This document shows, piece by piece, positions 43,041-52,306 of a stretch of 64,000 nucleotides of DNA. Position 1 is the first letter of the stretch; each line of letters starts with the position of its first letter. Source of the stretch: [Clostridium] hylemonae DSM 15053. Lineage in GTDB: Bacteria; Bacillota; Clostridia; Lachnospirales; Lachnospiraceae. The DNA lies in assembly GCF_008281175.1 (NCBI RefSeq), contig NZ_CP036524.1, positions 1,922,001 to 1,986,000 of the forward strand, read 5' to 3'. The position numbers and the translations under genes are program-made. The notes under the pieces are model-generated. The model was given only the letters and a program-made list of their open reading frames with translations, made no database searches and was not told where the DNA came from.

Positions 43041-44480
43041 CTAAACCGTTCCGTGCTTTTTCACCGGGCGGTCTTCTCTCTTTGTGAATAACATCTCCAA
43101 TGCTCCGATTACATATTTCCTCGTGTCGGCCGGCGCGATGATCGTATCCACATATCCCCGTCTCGCCGCAGCAAGCGGGCTTGACTGGATCTCTTTATAT
43201 TCGGAAGCCTTCTCTTTTATCACATCTGCGTCTGCGCCTGCGTACATGATCTTTGCCGCGAGAGAGGCATCCATCATTCCGATCTCGGCATCCTGCCAAG
43301 CATATACCATATCAGCGCCGAGCGCTTTGCTGTTCATTGTCACATATGCACTCCCGTATGCTTTGCCGATAATAACATTTACTTTCGGCACAGTGGCGTC
43401 CGCAAATGCATACGTAAGCCTTGCGGCTTCTCTTGCGAGGTTCTTCTCCGCACACTCGCTCGCCTCAAACCCGGATACATTCGTCAATGTAAGGACCGGT
43501 ATGTTAAAAGCGTCGCAGAATTTCACGAACTCCGCCGCCTTTCCTGCTCCTCCCGCCGACAGGGAGCCGTCAAACTCATCTGTCACTTCTGCGTCCGCAT
43601 TATAAACTTTGGAACGATTTGCCACAGCGCCTACCGTCATTCCGTTCAGACGGATGAATCCGGTGACCATATCTTTTGCGTAATGTTTCTTCGTCTCAAA
43701 AAAGATATTGCTGTCGGAAATCTGGGCGAGGGCTATCGCCGTATCTTCCGCAGCGTTTTCAATGCCTGTGCAGGCGCGGTTCAAGTCGTCCGCACATTCA
43801 TCATACGACGCGTCTTCTTCATTATTGCATGGCAGCATACATACGAGAGAACGGATGCTGCCGAGTATCTCTTCCTCTGTTCCGATATCATCGACAAGTC
43901 CTGCCTTTTCACTCTGGAACTGTGCTGATGATGTATCGCATTTAGATATTTCATTCCCTGGAATTGCATTTGGAGAATTGATGAATAATTTACCGCTCTT
44001 ACCTTCCATGAACGTAAAGTCGGTAAGCGCAGGAACAACAGCCAGCCCCCCGCCGCATGTCCCGAAAACAGCTGTGATCTGGGGAATTACGCCTGATGCC
44101 ATCGTCTGCTTCAGATACAGATTCCCAAATGCCTCCAGTGCATCTGTTGCCTCCTGAAGTCTGAGTCCTGCACAGTCCACAAGACCGATGACCGGTGCGC
44201 CCATCTTCATTGCCATATCATAGATGTTCGCGATCTTCTTTGCATGCATCTCACCGATCGCCCCGTTTAACACAGAAGCATCCTGGCTGTATACATACAC
44301 CAGATTCCCGTCGATCACTCCATACCCGGTTATGACACCGTCCGCCGGAGTTTCTTTTTCCTGCATGTTGAAATCTGTAGTTCTGGCCGTCACAGCCCCA
44401 CCTATTTCAACAAAGCTTCCTGCATCGAGCAAAGCTTCTATGCGATTGCCCGCTGCACTTCCTGTTGCCATGTTGTCCAT
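43041..44480 (-). CDS. Acyl-CoA carboxyltransferase, MmdA/12S-like
   Basis: A 479-residue carboxyltransferase with the crotonase-like double domain of PCCB, MmdA and transcarboxylase 12S. Visible are FVEIGGAVTAR, DGVITGYGVIDGNLVYVYSQD, IGLVDCAGLRLQEATDALEAFG, GTCGGGLAVVPALTDFTFM, and in the second half ALTNVSGFEASE-type VLTLTNVSGFEASECAEKN and IGKAYGSAYVTMNSKALGADMVYAW. The acyl-CoA substrate (methylmalonyl, malonyl or other) cannot be read. First gene of the operon with oadG-like, BCCP, oadB and oadA; GGAGG precedes the start. Confidence 0.88.
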   Translation of the reverse strand: MDNMATGSAAGNRIEALLDAGSFVEIGGAVTARTTDFNMQEKETPADGVITGYGVIDGNLVYVYSQDASVLNGAIGEMHAKKIANIYDMAMKMGAPVIGLVDCAGLRLQEATDALEAFGNLYLKQTMASGVIPQITAVFGTCGGGLAVVPALTDFTFMEGKSGKLFINSPNAIPGNEISKCDTSSAQFQSEKAGLVDDIGTEEEILGSIRSLVCMLPCNNEEDASYDECADDLNRACTGIENAAEDTAIALAQISDSNIFFETKKHYAKDMVTGFIRLNGMTVGAVANRSKVYNADAEVTDEFDGSLSAGGAGKAAEFVKFCDAFNIPVLTLTNVSGFEASECAEKNLAREAARLTYAFADATVPKVNVIIGKAYGSAYVTMNSKALGADMVYAWQDAEIGMMDASLAAKIMYAGADADVIKEKASEYKEIQSSPLAAARRGYVDTIIAPADTRKYVIGALEMLFTKREDRPVKKHGTV

Positions 44481-44562
44481 AGTCTAGCCCTCCATTTTCT
44501 TACATATTCTAAATCAGGTCCTTTAGCATGAAAAATCTAAAAGTAAAACCAAATTTTTGCCA

Positions 44563-44590
44563 ATTATATTGTATAATATTGAATTGAAAA
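44563..44590 (-). promoter_or_regulatory. Promoter of the carboxyltransferase/Na+ pump operon
   Basis: Minus strand TTTTCA, 16-base spacer, TATAAT in a very AT-rich leader, about 80 bases before the start at 44480. An alternative -35, TTGCTA, lies slightly upstream. Confidence 0.5.
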
Positions 44591-44642
44591 TAGCAATCCT
44601 TTTTGTTATAAAATTGACATTTTTTTCACATACTGAACCCGC

Positions 44643-45404
44643 CTATAATTCTGTTGTTTTGTCAAGTATCTGATGATAAAAGGCATCCTGGCTCTCTTCC
44701 CGCCGGATCGTATCTACGATCTCACCGTCTTTGAGCAGGATAATTCTTTTACAGTAGCTGGCCAGACGGGAATCGTGTGTCACCATCACAACAGTCTTGC
44801 CAAGCTCCTCATTTATTCTGCAGAGTGCTTCTATGACGACCTGCCCTGATCTGGAATCCAGGTTCCCTGTCGGTTCATCTGCCAAAACGATCTCCGGATC
44901 GTTGATGAGCGCCCGGCAGATGGCCGCTCTCTGCTTCTCCCCTCCTGACAGCTCATACGGCGCCTTGTACAGTAATTCACCGATGCCGAACTGCTTTGCC
45001 AGCTCTTCTGTCTTTTCTTTCATCACTTCAGGTTCTGCTTTGTCCAGGATCATCGGCAGCTTGATATTGTCCATCACAGACAGACTGTCCATCAGATAGA
45101 AGTCCTGGAACACAAAACCGATCTGACGTCTTCTTATATCTGCCAGTTCATCCTTCCACAGTTCTTCCGTATCCATCCCCTTAAAGATGACCGATCCCCC
45201 CGTTGGTCTTTCCAGCATTCCAAGAAGCTTGAGAAATGTCGTCTTGCCGCAGCCGGATTTCCCCATGATTCCGACAAACTCTCCCTGTTCCACCGCAAAA
45301 TCGATCCCTTTCAGAACATGGATCTCATTTATCTCTACACTCTTTCTTGTCTCCACCTTATAATTGTGAACTAATTCCTTCGTCTCTATGATCTTTTCAC
45401 TCAT
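44643..45404 (-). CDS. ABC transporter ATP-binding protein, BceA/MacB type (module 1)
   Basis: A 253-residue ATPase with Walker A GIMGKSGCGKTTFLKLLG, Q-loop VFQDFYLMDSLS, signature LSGGEKQRAAICRALINDPEIVLADEPTGNLDSRSG and H-loop VMVTHDSRLA. The sequence is typical of ATPases serving FtsX-fold permeases such as BceA and VraF. It follows its permease with no gap. The partner is the 844-residue permease just upstream. Confidence 0.92.
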   Translation of the reverse strand: MSEKIIETKELVHNYKVETRKSVEINEIHVLKGIDFAVEQGEFVGIMGKSGCGKTTFLKLLGMLERPTGGSVIFKGMDTEELWKDELADIRRRQIGFVFQDFYLMDSLSVMDNIKLPMILDKAEPEVMKEKTEELAKQFGIGELLYKAPYELSGGEKQRAAICRALINDPEIVLADEPTGNLDSRSGQVVIEALCRINEELGKTVVMVTHDSRLASYCKRIILLKDGEIVDTIRREESQDAFYHQILDKTTEL

Positions 45405-47939
45405 TTACACTTCCTGCCTCCCTACATTTATCCTGCTTTTTCTGATCCTGCGCTTCATCTGGAATACAAGCCACGCCATCCAGGCCGTCTGAATGACGAG
45501 ATAGACGGCAGCCATCGTCCCTCCTGTCTTCATGTAATCCATGGTCTGTGAGGAACCGTATGTCCTAAGCCGGAACACAGAATACGTAAATATGGCCGCC
45601 GTCACAGTGCTTATGAAAAGGGGCACTGCCGCAAAGGGCCACATTTCTTTTTTGATCGTCTTCATCTGTCCCCGCTCGTGCATGCCCATGCTGTCATAAA
45701 ACCCATACCGGCGGCAAATATCGTCCGCCTCAAACGAGAACTTGATATAAGTCAGAAAGCAGGCACATGCGGCGAGCATCAGGATGACAAACGCATAGAC
45801 TACCTCTTTTGTATAGCGCTCAGAGACAATGTCCCTGACCGTCTGCCGGCTCCCGTAAAATACGCGGATATCATAATCATAAGATTCATCGCCGATATGC
45901 TGTTCACGGAGCGTCTCCAGTTCCCGGTCCACATCCTTGTAATGTTCTTCTGGTACATTTATCAGACAGAGATTTTTGATACCTTCCTCTGTTTTGGCAT
46001 ATGCGCCGTTAAAATAATCGTCGGAAAATACGACCAGATTTTCCTGGGATCCCCGCTGCAGCATTCCGGTCAGAATCTGGCACTCGTAATCTTTTACCTT
46101 CCACTGCTTATACTCACCCTCTCCGTCCGGCTGACCAAGCTTCAGATACGGGTTCGCAAGCTCTGCCCCGGCCGATACGTCGATGGGCCGTACTTTAAAA
46201 GAGCTGTCCTGCTGAAATACAAGATAAATTTCGTCGTCTTTTAAACCAAGCGCCGGCGGCTCAGGCAGCCTACGCGCCTCATAGAGCTTTCGGTACGTTG
46301 ACTCAGAAATGCCTGCGTTCTGCCCCGGCGGGGCAAACATAATGAGCGACGCCATAAAATCAAAGGAGTTGCCTGTCGGTGACGTAACCCGAAGCATAGG
46401 GACGATATCCGCTCTGGCGCCGTATTTCTGTTCTATATCAGCTACCGTATCCTCATCCCCCTCATGCATCATCAGTACAAAATCATACGGACAAAGCTTT
46501 TCAGCCGGCTCTGCGATCAGGTTGCCGCAAAGCTGTATGAGAAATACTCCAAGCGCAAGGAGATGGATTGCAGTGAGCATGACGAGATATCTGCAGTTTT
46601 TCTTAAAACGGTAATAGAAAGGGATTTTTTCCAGTAAGTGCCGGTAGTAATACCTGTCCGACTTATCGATACACTTCATGAGAAACGCCTTCCCGTAAGA
46701 TATCACAAGGTACAGGCCCAATATAAAACTGATCACCGTCCACATACTCGTATCGGAATAGTCAAAGATGCTGGACCGGATGAACTCAAGTCCCAGCAGA
46801 GCGGCAGGAATAAGAAATCTTCCGGGAATCTTTTCACTGACCACGTCCTTCACAGCCGCAAAAGAATCTCTCACCCGGAGATAAGACTCGTAATTGATGG
46901 CAGTGGCTATCATAAGTACAATGATATAGCCGGCCAGGGCAAACAGAAAGATGACAGGACTGATATCTGATACGGTCACATCCGGTCCCAGTTTTTTTAT
47001 AAGAAGGTGCCTCATATACAGCAGTATCCCTGTGCCGGCGGCCACTCCCGCGATGAAAGAAATGAGAAGGCTTCCCGCATATTCTGCCGCCATGATGACG
47101 GACAAAGTCCTGCTCCGGATTCCGAGGACCGTAAACATCCGGTAATCAGACATCCTGCTTTTGATATAGTAAGAAAACACAAATGCTGTGAGAAATATGG
47201 TAAGAAACAGGATAAGGCCGACAGCCCGGATCAGGATCTGCTGCAGGCCGGTCCCGAGAACGATGTCCTCTACAGAATGAACGCTGTGAAGGATATAGTT
47301 CATTCCTATCGCCGCGGTCAGAAACGCGGCGGAAAGCACGCCGCTTAAGATAAAAAGCACGTAATTTTTCCATCTGTATTTGAAATTGTCCCAGATAACA
47401 GCATAGAATTCCCGGGGATATCTGCCTGGAAAGTGAAGACGGCGTATCCGCTCCTCCCGCTCCCTGCGTTCTCTTTTTTTCATAAGGCGGTAATTTTCAT
47501 TGATCTCCTTACTCTGCTCCAGATACAGCACAACAAGAAACTCTATCCCTATGACGGCCACAAACGCAAAAAGAGCCGGACCTGCGTCATATCCCCCGAA
47601 TATCGTATACCCGGTAAAATAAATAAATGTACATGCGTACATTCCCGCATTTAAAATTCTGTTTCTTCTGCTGCAAAGGAGAAGCACTTCGTGGACCACA
47701 GCAAGAAGGACCGCTGCAAGCGCCAGATAAGACACTGCGTAAGACGCGTATATATTTCCGCCGTCCGGGGCATACTCTGCAATTCCCCCCGCGGCATAAA
47801 CAGCCTTAAAAAAACCGTACAATGTATATTCTTTCACTCCCACATCGGCCCATGGCAGCAAAAAGGCGCCTGTCACCGCAAGAAGACAGGCGATGAAGGA
47901 AAACCATTTTCCCTCAATTTTTTCCCGTTGTTTTTTCAT
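45405..47939 (-). CDS. FtsX-fold ABC permease, BceB-like with extra N-terminal membrane domain (module 1)
   Basis: An 844-residue permease. Residues 1-145 form about four membrane helices not part of the usual BceB core (WFSFIACLLAVTGAFLLPW, YTLYGFFKAVYAAGG, LVVLYLEQSKEINENY). After a basic linker the FtsX core begins (REFYAVIWDNFKYRWKNYVLFILSG), with a large extracellular domain (about 460-690) and C-terminal helices containing YGFYDSMGMHERGQMKTIKKEMW. BceAB-type transporters sense or resist antimicrobial peptides. No adjacent histidine kinase/regulator pair is present. Confidence 0.85.
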   Translation of the reverse strand: MKKQREKIEGKWFSFIACLLAVTGAFLLPWADVGVKEYTLYGFFKAVYAAGGIAEYAPDGGNIYASYAVSYLALAAVLLAVVHEVLLLCSRRNRILNAGMYACTFIYFTGYTIFGGYDAGPALFAFVAVIGIEFLVVLYLEQSKEINENYRLMKKRERREREERIRRLHFPGRYPREFYAVIWDNFKYRWKNYVLFILSGVLSAAFLTAAIGMNYILHSVHSVEDIVLGTGLQQILIRAVGLILFLTIFLTAFVFSYYIKSRMSDYRMFTVLGIRSRTLSVIMAAEYAGSLLISFIAGVAAGTGILLYMRHLLIKKLGPDVTVSDISPVIFLFALAGYIIVLMIATAINYESYLRVRDSFAAVKDVVSEKIPGRFLIPAALLGLEFIRSSIFDYSDTSMWTVISFILGLYLVISYGKAFLMKCIDKSDRYYYRHLLEKIPFYYRFKKNCRYLVMLTAIHLLALGVFLIQLCGNLIAEPAEKLCPYDFVLMMHEGDEDTVADIEQKYGARADIVPMLRVTSPTGNSFDFMASLIMFAPPGQNAGISESTYRKLYEARRLPEPPALGLKDDEIYLVFQQDSSFKVRPIDVSAGAELANPYLKLGQPDGEGEYKQWKVKDYECQILTGMLQRGSQENLVVFSDDYFNGAYAKTEEGIKNLCLINVPEEHYKDVDRELETLREQHIGDESYDYDIRVFYGSRQTVRDIVSERYTKEVVYAFVILMLAACACFLTYIKFSFEADDICRRYGFYDSMGMHERGQMKTIKKEMWPFAAVPLFISTVTAAIFTYSVFRLRTYGSSQTMDYMKTGGTMAAVYLVIQTAWMAWLVFQMKRRIRKSRINVGRQEV

Positions 47940-48096
47940 GCAGACCTTCCCCCCGTTTTCTCATTGAGCATGCTTTCTATAAGCACACTCTACTCCTAAT
48001 TCCCCCTTTTTACAAGTCTGTCCTATACACTTTTCTTATTCACAACGGTTGCCTGGACGGCAGCTGCAGCCGCCCGTCCGGGCGGACCCGCTTTGG

Positions 48097-48828
48097 TCAC
48101 AGCCCGGCGGTACTCTCAAGTATCTCTTCATAAAATCCGCCGGCTGTCCCCCGGTCCAGCTCCCTGATGAGCAGCCCGTCCTTCAGCAGCAGCACCTTCT
48201 TGCACCGGCAGGCGATCTTCGGATCGTGGGTCACGATGATCACCGTCTTGTGCCACTCCTCGTTCAGCCTCCGGAACCACTGTATCACCTCCTCGCCCAT
48301 GGCGGAATCCAGATTTCCGGTAGGCTCGTCGGCCAGTATCAGATCCGGATCATTCATGAGGGCGCGGCAGAGCGCGGCTCTCTGCCTCTCTCCGCCGGAC
48401 ATCTGATACGGATACTTCTTCGTAAGATGGCTGATTCCAAACTGCGCCGTCAGCCGTTCCATCTTCTCTTTCCTCCGCCCAGGCTCCATTTTATCCAGAA
48501 TAGCCGGCAGCATTATATTCTCTTCCACTGTCAGGCTGTCCATGAGATTGTAGTCCTGAAATACAAAGCCCATGCCCTTTCTCCGGATGTCTGAGAGTTC
48601 CTCCTCCCACAGTGTGGCGGTCTCCCGGCCTTTTACATAGAGCTTCCCCTCTGTGGGCTCATCCATCAGACCGAGGATTTTCAGCAATGTTGTTTTCCCG
48701 CATCCGGAGCGGCCCATCACTGCAATGAATTCTTCCTCCTCCACGCAGAGACTGATTCCTTTGAGCACCGGTCCCTGCTCTGTATTGTATGTTTTTACCA
48801 GTTCTTCTGCCTTTAAGATCGTACTCAT
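48097..48828 (-). CDS. ABC transporter ATP-binding protein, BceA/MacB type (module 2)
   Basis: A 243-residue ATPase closely similar to the module 1 ATPase: Walker A AVMGRSGCGKTTLLKILG, Q-loop VFQDYNLMDSLT, signature MSGGERQRAALCRALMNDPDLILADEPTGNLDSAMG, H-loop VIIVTHDPKIA. Start 48828 is set by AGAGGAGG just upstream; the frame stays open for another 73 codons into the permease gene, but that part is not homologous. It begins 2 bases after the permease stop. Confidence 0.92.
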   Translation of the reverse strand: MSTILKAEELVKTYNTEQGPVLKGISLCVEEEEFIAVMGRSGCGKTTLLKILGLMDEPTEGKLYVKGRETATLWEEELSDIRRKGMGFVFQDYNLMDSLTVEENIMLPAILDKMEPGRRKEKMERLTAQFGISHLTKKYPYQMSGGERQRAALCRALMNDPDLILADEPTGNLDSAMGEEVIQWFRRLNEEWHKTVIIVTHDPKIACRCKKVLLLKDGLLIRELDRGTAGGFYEEILESTAGL

Positions 48829-48830
48829 GA

Positions 48831-51482
48831 TTACCTCCTCTGTCGCCTTCTGCCCCCGAGGACAGCGCGGATATAACAGGTTCCAAGTATTGCCGTGACG
48901 ACTGCATAAAGCAACGTATAACACAAAAACAAGATACACAGGTACTTCACATATACTGCCAGCTCCCATGCCGTATACATTCTTTTTGCCGCCACAGCGC
49001 ATATAAACGAAATGGACAGCAGGACCGCAGGAACATAACTGCCCCACACGATCTTTGCCATCTCCCGTACGAGAAGACGGCGCCGCTCTTTCTCAGGCAT
49101 GCCGATACTTTTAAGCTGGGAAAACTTCTTCGCCAGCTCTTCCTGCTCCAGCCCGTATTTGATAAAAAAGATAAAGAAACTGCCCGTCAGAAGTCCGGCA
49201 AGCACCGCCAGGCAGGCAGCCTTCTTAAAGTGATGCTCTGCCTTCGTCTCAGCAGCAGCCGTCTGCTTTGCATAATACGGCTGTATCCTGTCATCCCAGG
49301 AAGCGTCGTTTTTATGCCGCTTCGCATATGTCTGTAGTTTCTGTTCGATAATTTCATAGTCGTCACCGCCGCATTTTATAAGCTTCAGCCGGGTGGGGCC
49401 TTCCTTTCCTCCTCCACCGCGGAAGAATCCGTCAAATACGTGGTCGGAAAGCACCACGATGTTCTCCTGCTGTCCCTGCTGAAACATTCCTGTCAGGATG
49501 CTGCGTTCACTGCTCTTCATAACATACTGAGGGAACAGGGTCTCTCTCTCCATAAAATCATAACTCCTCACCGGCTGTCCGATACGGAATCTCGGCTCCC
49601 TGTCACCTATGTACCATTCCAGCGGATGGCTCTTAACGGAAGTGTCCTGCTGGAACACTACATGGACCTCGTTCTCCTCCAGTTCAAGACTTTTTCCGAC
49701 CGGTTCTCCCACGGCTCTTTTCAGTTCCCGGTAGCATGTCTCCGGCACCGCGATATGCTGGCCCTGGGGCCAAAGAACTCCCATATACTGGTTGGCGGCA
49801 GCCTGCTTCCATGTATATGGCGCGCCGAGGGGCGTCGTACACCTGAGCATCGGCCACGTATGGATTTCAACGTCACAGGTGGCGGAAAGGTCTGAAAAAT
49901 AGTCCTCATCCTCTTCATAGGACATACAGACAAAGTCATACGGGTAGAGGCCGGCCGCGCTGCCGGCAGCTTCCACTGCGGCATATTCCGGAATGTAGAT
50001 CATACCGGAGAGCAGATGAAGCGCAAAAAGCAGATACCAGAACCTGTAATTTGTCTTAAACCGGTACCGCCACGGCAGGATGGAAAGCAGTCTTTCCCCT
50101 TGTGTTTCCGACCGTCTGCTGCTGTATGCAGCTGTCCTGGCATGCAGGAAATAAAACAGCACAAAGGAACCGATGAGCATCCATATATTAGCAGAGAACT
50201 TCTCTGCCTCCGGCGGAAGCCAGTATCGTACCGCCGCCGACACAGTGACTGCCGTGCCTGCCGCAATGCCCGGTACGAGAAACCGATGCGGCATTTTCTC
50301 CGCCTCCTGTCTTCTTGTGGAGAGCTTAAACAAGCTTTCGTGCCCGAACAAATGATAATTAATGAGAGAGGACACTAAAACGGCCGCCCCATAGATACCC
50401 GCTGTTGCGGCCGCTGTCTTCCATCCGCCTGCAGACCATGGTCTGCTCCCGGTGATATCTGCAAGCAATGTCTTTCCGGCCAGAAAGAGTACCGAGGCGG
50501 CCAGGAACAGCCCCGCAAAATAAGCGAACAGCAGACAGACTGTATATTCCAGAGCAATTATGAGTCTCAGCGTATTCTTTCTTATACCAAGGCTGTAAAA
50601 AATGCTGTAGTTGTGCATTCGTGTCCTGAGGTAATGTGTGATGATCAGCGCCAGTATCAGGACGGAAATACATGCCGCAACCGGAAGGATCTCCCCCAGT
50701 ATACGCTGCATGCCATTGCCGTAGCCTGTGCCGATGCCGGCGCCGCCCGCCTTAAGTCCGTACTGAACTCCAAGCAGAGTGTGAAGTATCGTAACGACGC
50801 CTCCTGCACCTAATATAAACAGAAAATAACTCTTCCGGTTATGGACAAAATTTCTCCAGACGACGTGATAGAAGCCCCGGTCATACCTTCCGGGGAAATG
50901 TTTTCTACGCTTTTTTTCTTCCTTCTTCTCTTGTTCTTCCCTCTTAAGCGCCTCTGCCTCATCCCGGATCTGTTTTCTCTGTTCCAGGTATACATGCCCC
51001 AGACTGTCGATCCCGACAGCGATAACAGAGACGATAAGTCCGTCGTCCGGCAAATACCCGCCGAATGTCACCAGCACGAGAAATACCGTCAGTGTCATGC
51101 CATAGATGATATATCTCAGAAACCGCGGATTTTTGCCAAACAGAAGCAGCACGATCCTTAGAATACTTAAGGCAGCTGCCGCCGCGGCCACATACAGAAG
51201 AAAATACGACGGCAGAAACTGAGCATATGCACTGTCTTTTGTCACCGCTTCACGTGCAGTCACCGTCACCCGGCTGAAATATTCCGGCAGTCCTCCGCTG
51301 GCATACACCGCTTTCAGAAACAGGGGCAGTGTATACCTCTTTCCCGCAAAAGTCAGCCATTTCAAACATAAGACAGAAGCCACAAAAACAACCGACGTTC
51401 CGATGCCGAGGAGCCGGCCTTCACTGCGCAGTCCGCACTTTTTTTTGCTGTTTTTACTCCTGTTGCCGTTCTCTTTTTTCAT
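48831..51482 (-). CDS. FtsX-fold ABC permease, BceB-like with extra N-terminal membrane domain (module 2)
   Basis: An 883-residue paralogue of the module 1 permease with the same plan. An N-terminal four-helix domain (KWLTFAGKRYTLPLFLKAVYASGGLPEYF, SLGHVYLEQRKQIRDEAEAL) is followed by a basic linker (RKHFPGRYDRGFYHVVWRNFVHNRKSYFLF), the FtsX core, a large outer domain and a C-terminal FSQLKSIGMPEKERRRLLVREM. The shared FPGRY and AVYAxGGxxEY motifs show the two permeases arose by duplication. First gene of the four-gene run; GGGAGG precedes its start. Confidence 0.85.
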   Translation of the reverse strand: MKKENGNRSKNSKKKCGLRSEGRLLGIGTSVVFVASVLCLKWLTFAGKRYTLPLFLKAVYASGGLPEYFSRVTVTAREAVTKDSAYAQFLPSYFLLYVAAAAAALSILRIVLLLFGKNPRFLRYIIYGMTLTVFLVLVTFGGYLPDDGLIVSVIAVGIDSLGHVYLEQRKQIRDEAEALKREEQEKKEEKKRRKHFPGRYDRGFYHVVWRNFVHNRKSYFLFILGAGGVVTILHTLLGVQYGLKAGGAGIGTGYGNGMQRILGEILPVAACISVLILALIITHYLRTRMHNYSIFYSLGIRKNTLRLIIALEYTVCLLFAYFAGLFLAASVLFLAGKTLLADITGSRPWSAGGWKTAAATAGIYGAAVLVSSLINYHLFGHESLFKLSTRRQEAEKMPHRFLVPGIAAGTAVTVSAAVRYWLPPEAEKFSANIWMLIGSFVLFYFLHARTAAYSSRRSETQGERLLSILPWRYRFKTNYRFWYLLFALHLLSGMIYIPEYAAVEAAGSAAGLYPYDFVCMSYEEDEDYFSDLSATCDVEIHTWPMLRCTTPLGAPYTWKQAAANQYMGVLWPQGQHIAVPETCYRELKRAVGEPVGKSLELEENEVHVVFQQDTSVKSHPLEWYIGDREPRFRIGQPVRSYDFMERETLFPQYVMKSSERSILTGMFQQGQQENIVVLSDHVFDGFFRGGGGKEGPTRLKLIKCGGDDYEIIEQKLQTYAKRHKNDASWDDRIQPYYAKQTAAAETKAEHHFKKAACLAVLAGLLTGSFFIFFIKYGLEQEELAKKFSQLKSIGMPEKERRRLLVREMAKIVWGSYVPAVLLSISFICAVAAKRMYTAWELAVYVKYLCILFLCYTLLYAVVTAILGTCYIRAVLGGRRRQRR

Positions 51483-51549
51483 TGCCTTCCCTCCCTCATC
51501 ACAAGACTAAAGACCCAGGCTGCAGCTTAGATCAGCGGCAGTACAAAAG

Positions 51550-51619
51550 TTATATGCCCGCAGCCAGAATTGCCATACCTACAATACCGACGATCACAAA
51601 GCACGCAATTTTAAGCAGG
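51550..51619 (-). pseudogene. Remnant: C-terminal end of a membrane protein
   Basis: On the minus strand a frame ending at TAA 51550 encodes LLKIACFVIVGIVGMAILAAGI, a hydrophobic C-terminal helix like the last helix of a transporter. Its upstream part is missing: at about 51615-51620 the sequence switches to the plus-strand amidohydrolase frame. No family can be assigned from so short a piece. Confidence 0.45.
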
Positions 51620-52291
51620 ATCGAAGCCGCTGTCGATGAATGCCACAGACGCGGGATCAAATGCGGTGTTCATGCAGGGACAAACCCGGGCATACAGATG
51701 AGTATTGACGCCGGCTTTGATACGATCGAACACGCCACGTTCATGACGCTGGACCATGCAAAGCAGATGGCGGAAAAAGGCATCGCGTGGACACCGACTA
51801 TCATGGCGTATACGCTGCTTTATGATATCTGTAAAGAAAACCTTGAAAAGAATGCAAATGCTCCGGTAAATGACCCTGTTATGCAGAAAGAAATGAAAGA
51901 CTACCAGTATTTTGAACCTGCATACAAGGCATATAAAGAACACTTTAAAGAGCTTTATGATACCGGCGTCACAGTGATCGCAGGGACGGATATGGTTATG
52001 TACCAGTCCCCTCTTCTCCCTCTTCCGCGAGAGCTGCAGTATATGGTAGAATACGGTATCACACCGGCGCAGGCCATCCAGACAGCAACCTCAAATCCAG
52101 CGAAGGTACTCGGCGTGGAGAAAGAGCGGGGACTCGTAAAAGAAGGCCTGGATGCGGACCTGCTCGTCGTGGGAGGTGACTTAAGTAAAGATATCACATG
52201 TCTGAATGATGTAAAACTCGTCACACTCGGCGGCAGAAAAGTATTTGAAAATGGAATCCGTTATGTAGGGACGAACAATATGTTTATGTAA
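51620..52291 (+). pseudogene. Amidohydrolase (imidazolonepropionase-like), 5'-truncated
   Basis: The plus-strand frame from about 51620 encodes some 220 residues of the C-terminal half of a metal-dependent amidohydrolase: VDECHRRGIKCGVHAGTNPGI, DTIEHATFMTLDHAKQMAEKGIAWTPTIMA, VTVIAGTDMVMYQ with the metal Asp, and ITPAQAIQTATSNPAKVLGVEKERGLVKEGLDADLLVVGGD. The N-terminal strand with the HxH motif is absent. The frame is open as far as 51329, but that part is antisense to the permease and not homologous. No ribosome site suits an internal start. Lost function is likely. Confidence 0.8.
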
Positions 52292-52306
52292 ATGGTTGGG
52301 GGGGTG

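Noticed and set aside
48829-49047. 73-codon upstream extension of the module 2 ATPase
   Set aside because: It lies within the permease coding region in another frame, while AGAGGAGG sits directly before ATG 48828.
51329-51605. N-terminal extension of the amidohydrolase frame
   Set aside because: This stretch is antisense to the start of the ABC permease and then to the membrane-protein remnant. It has no amidohydrolase similarity.
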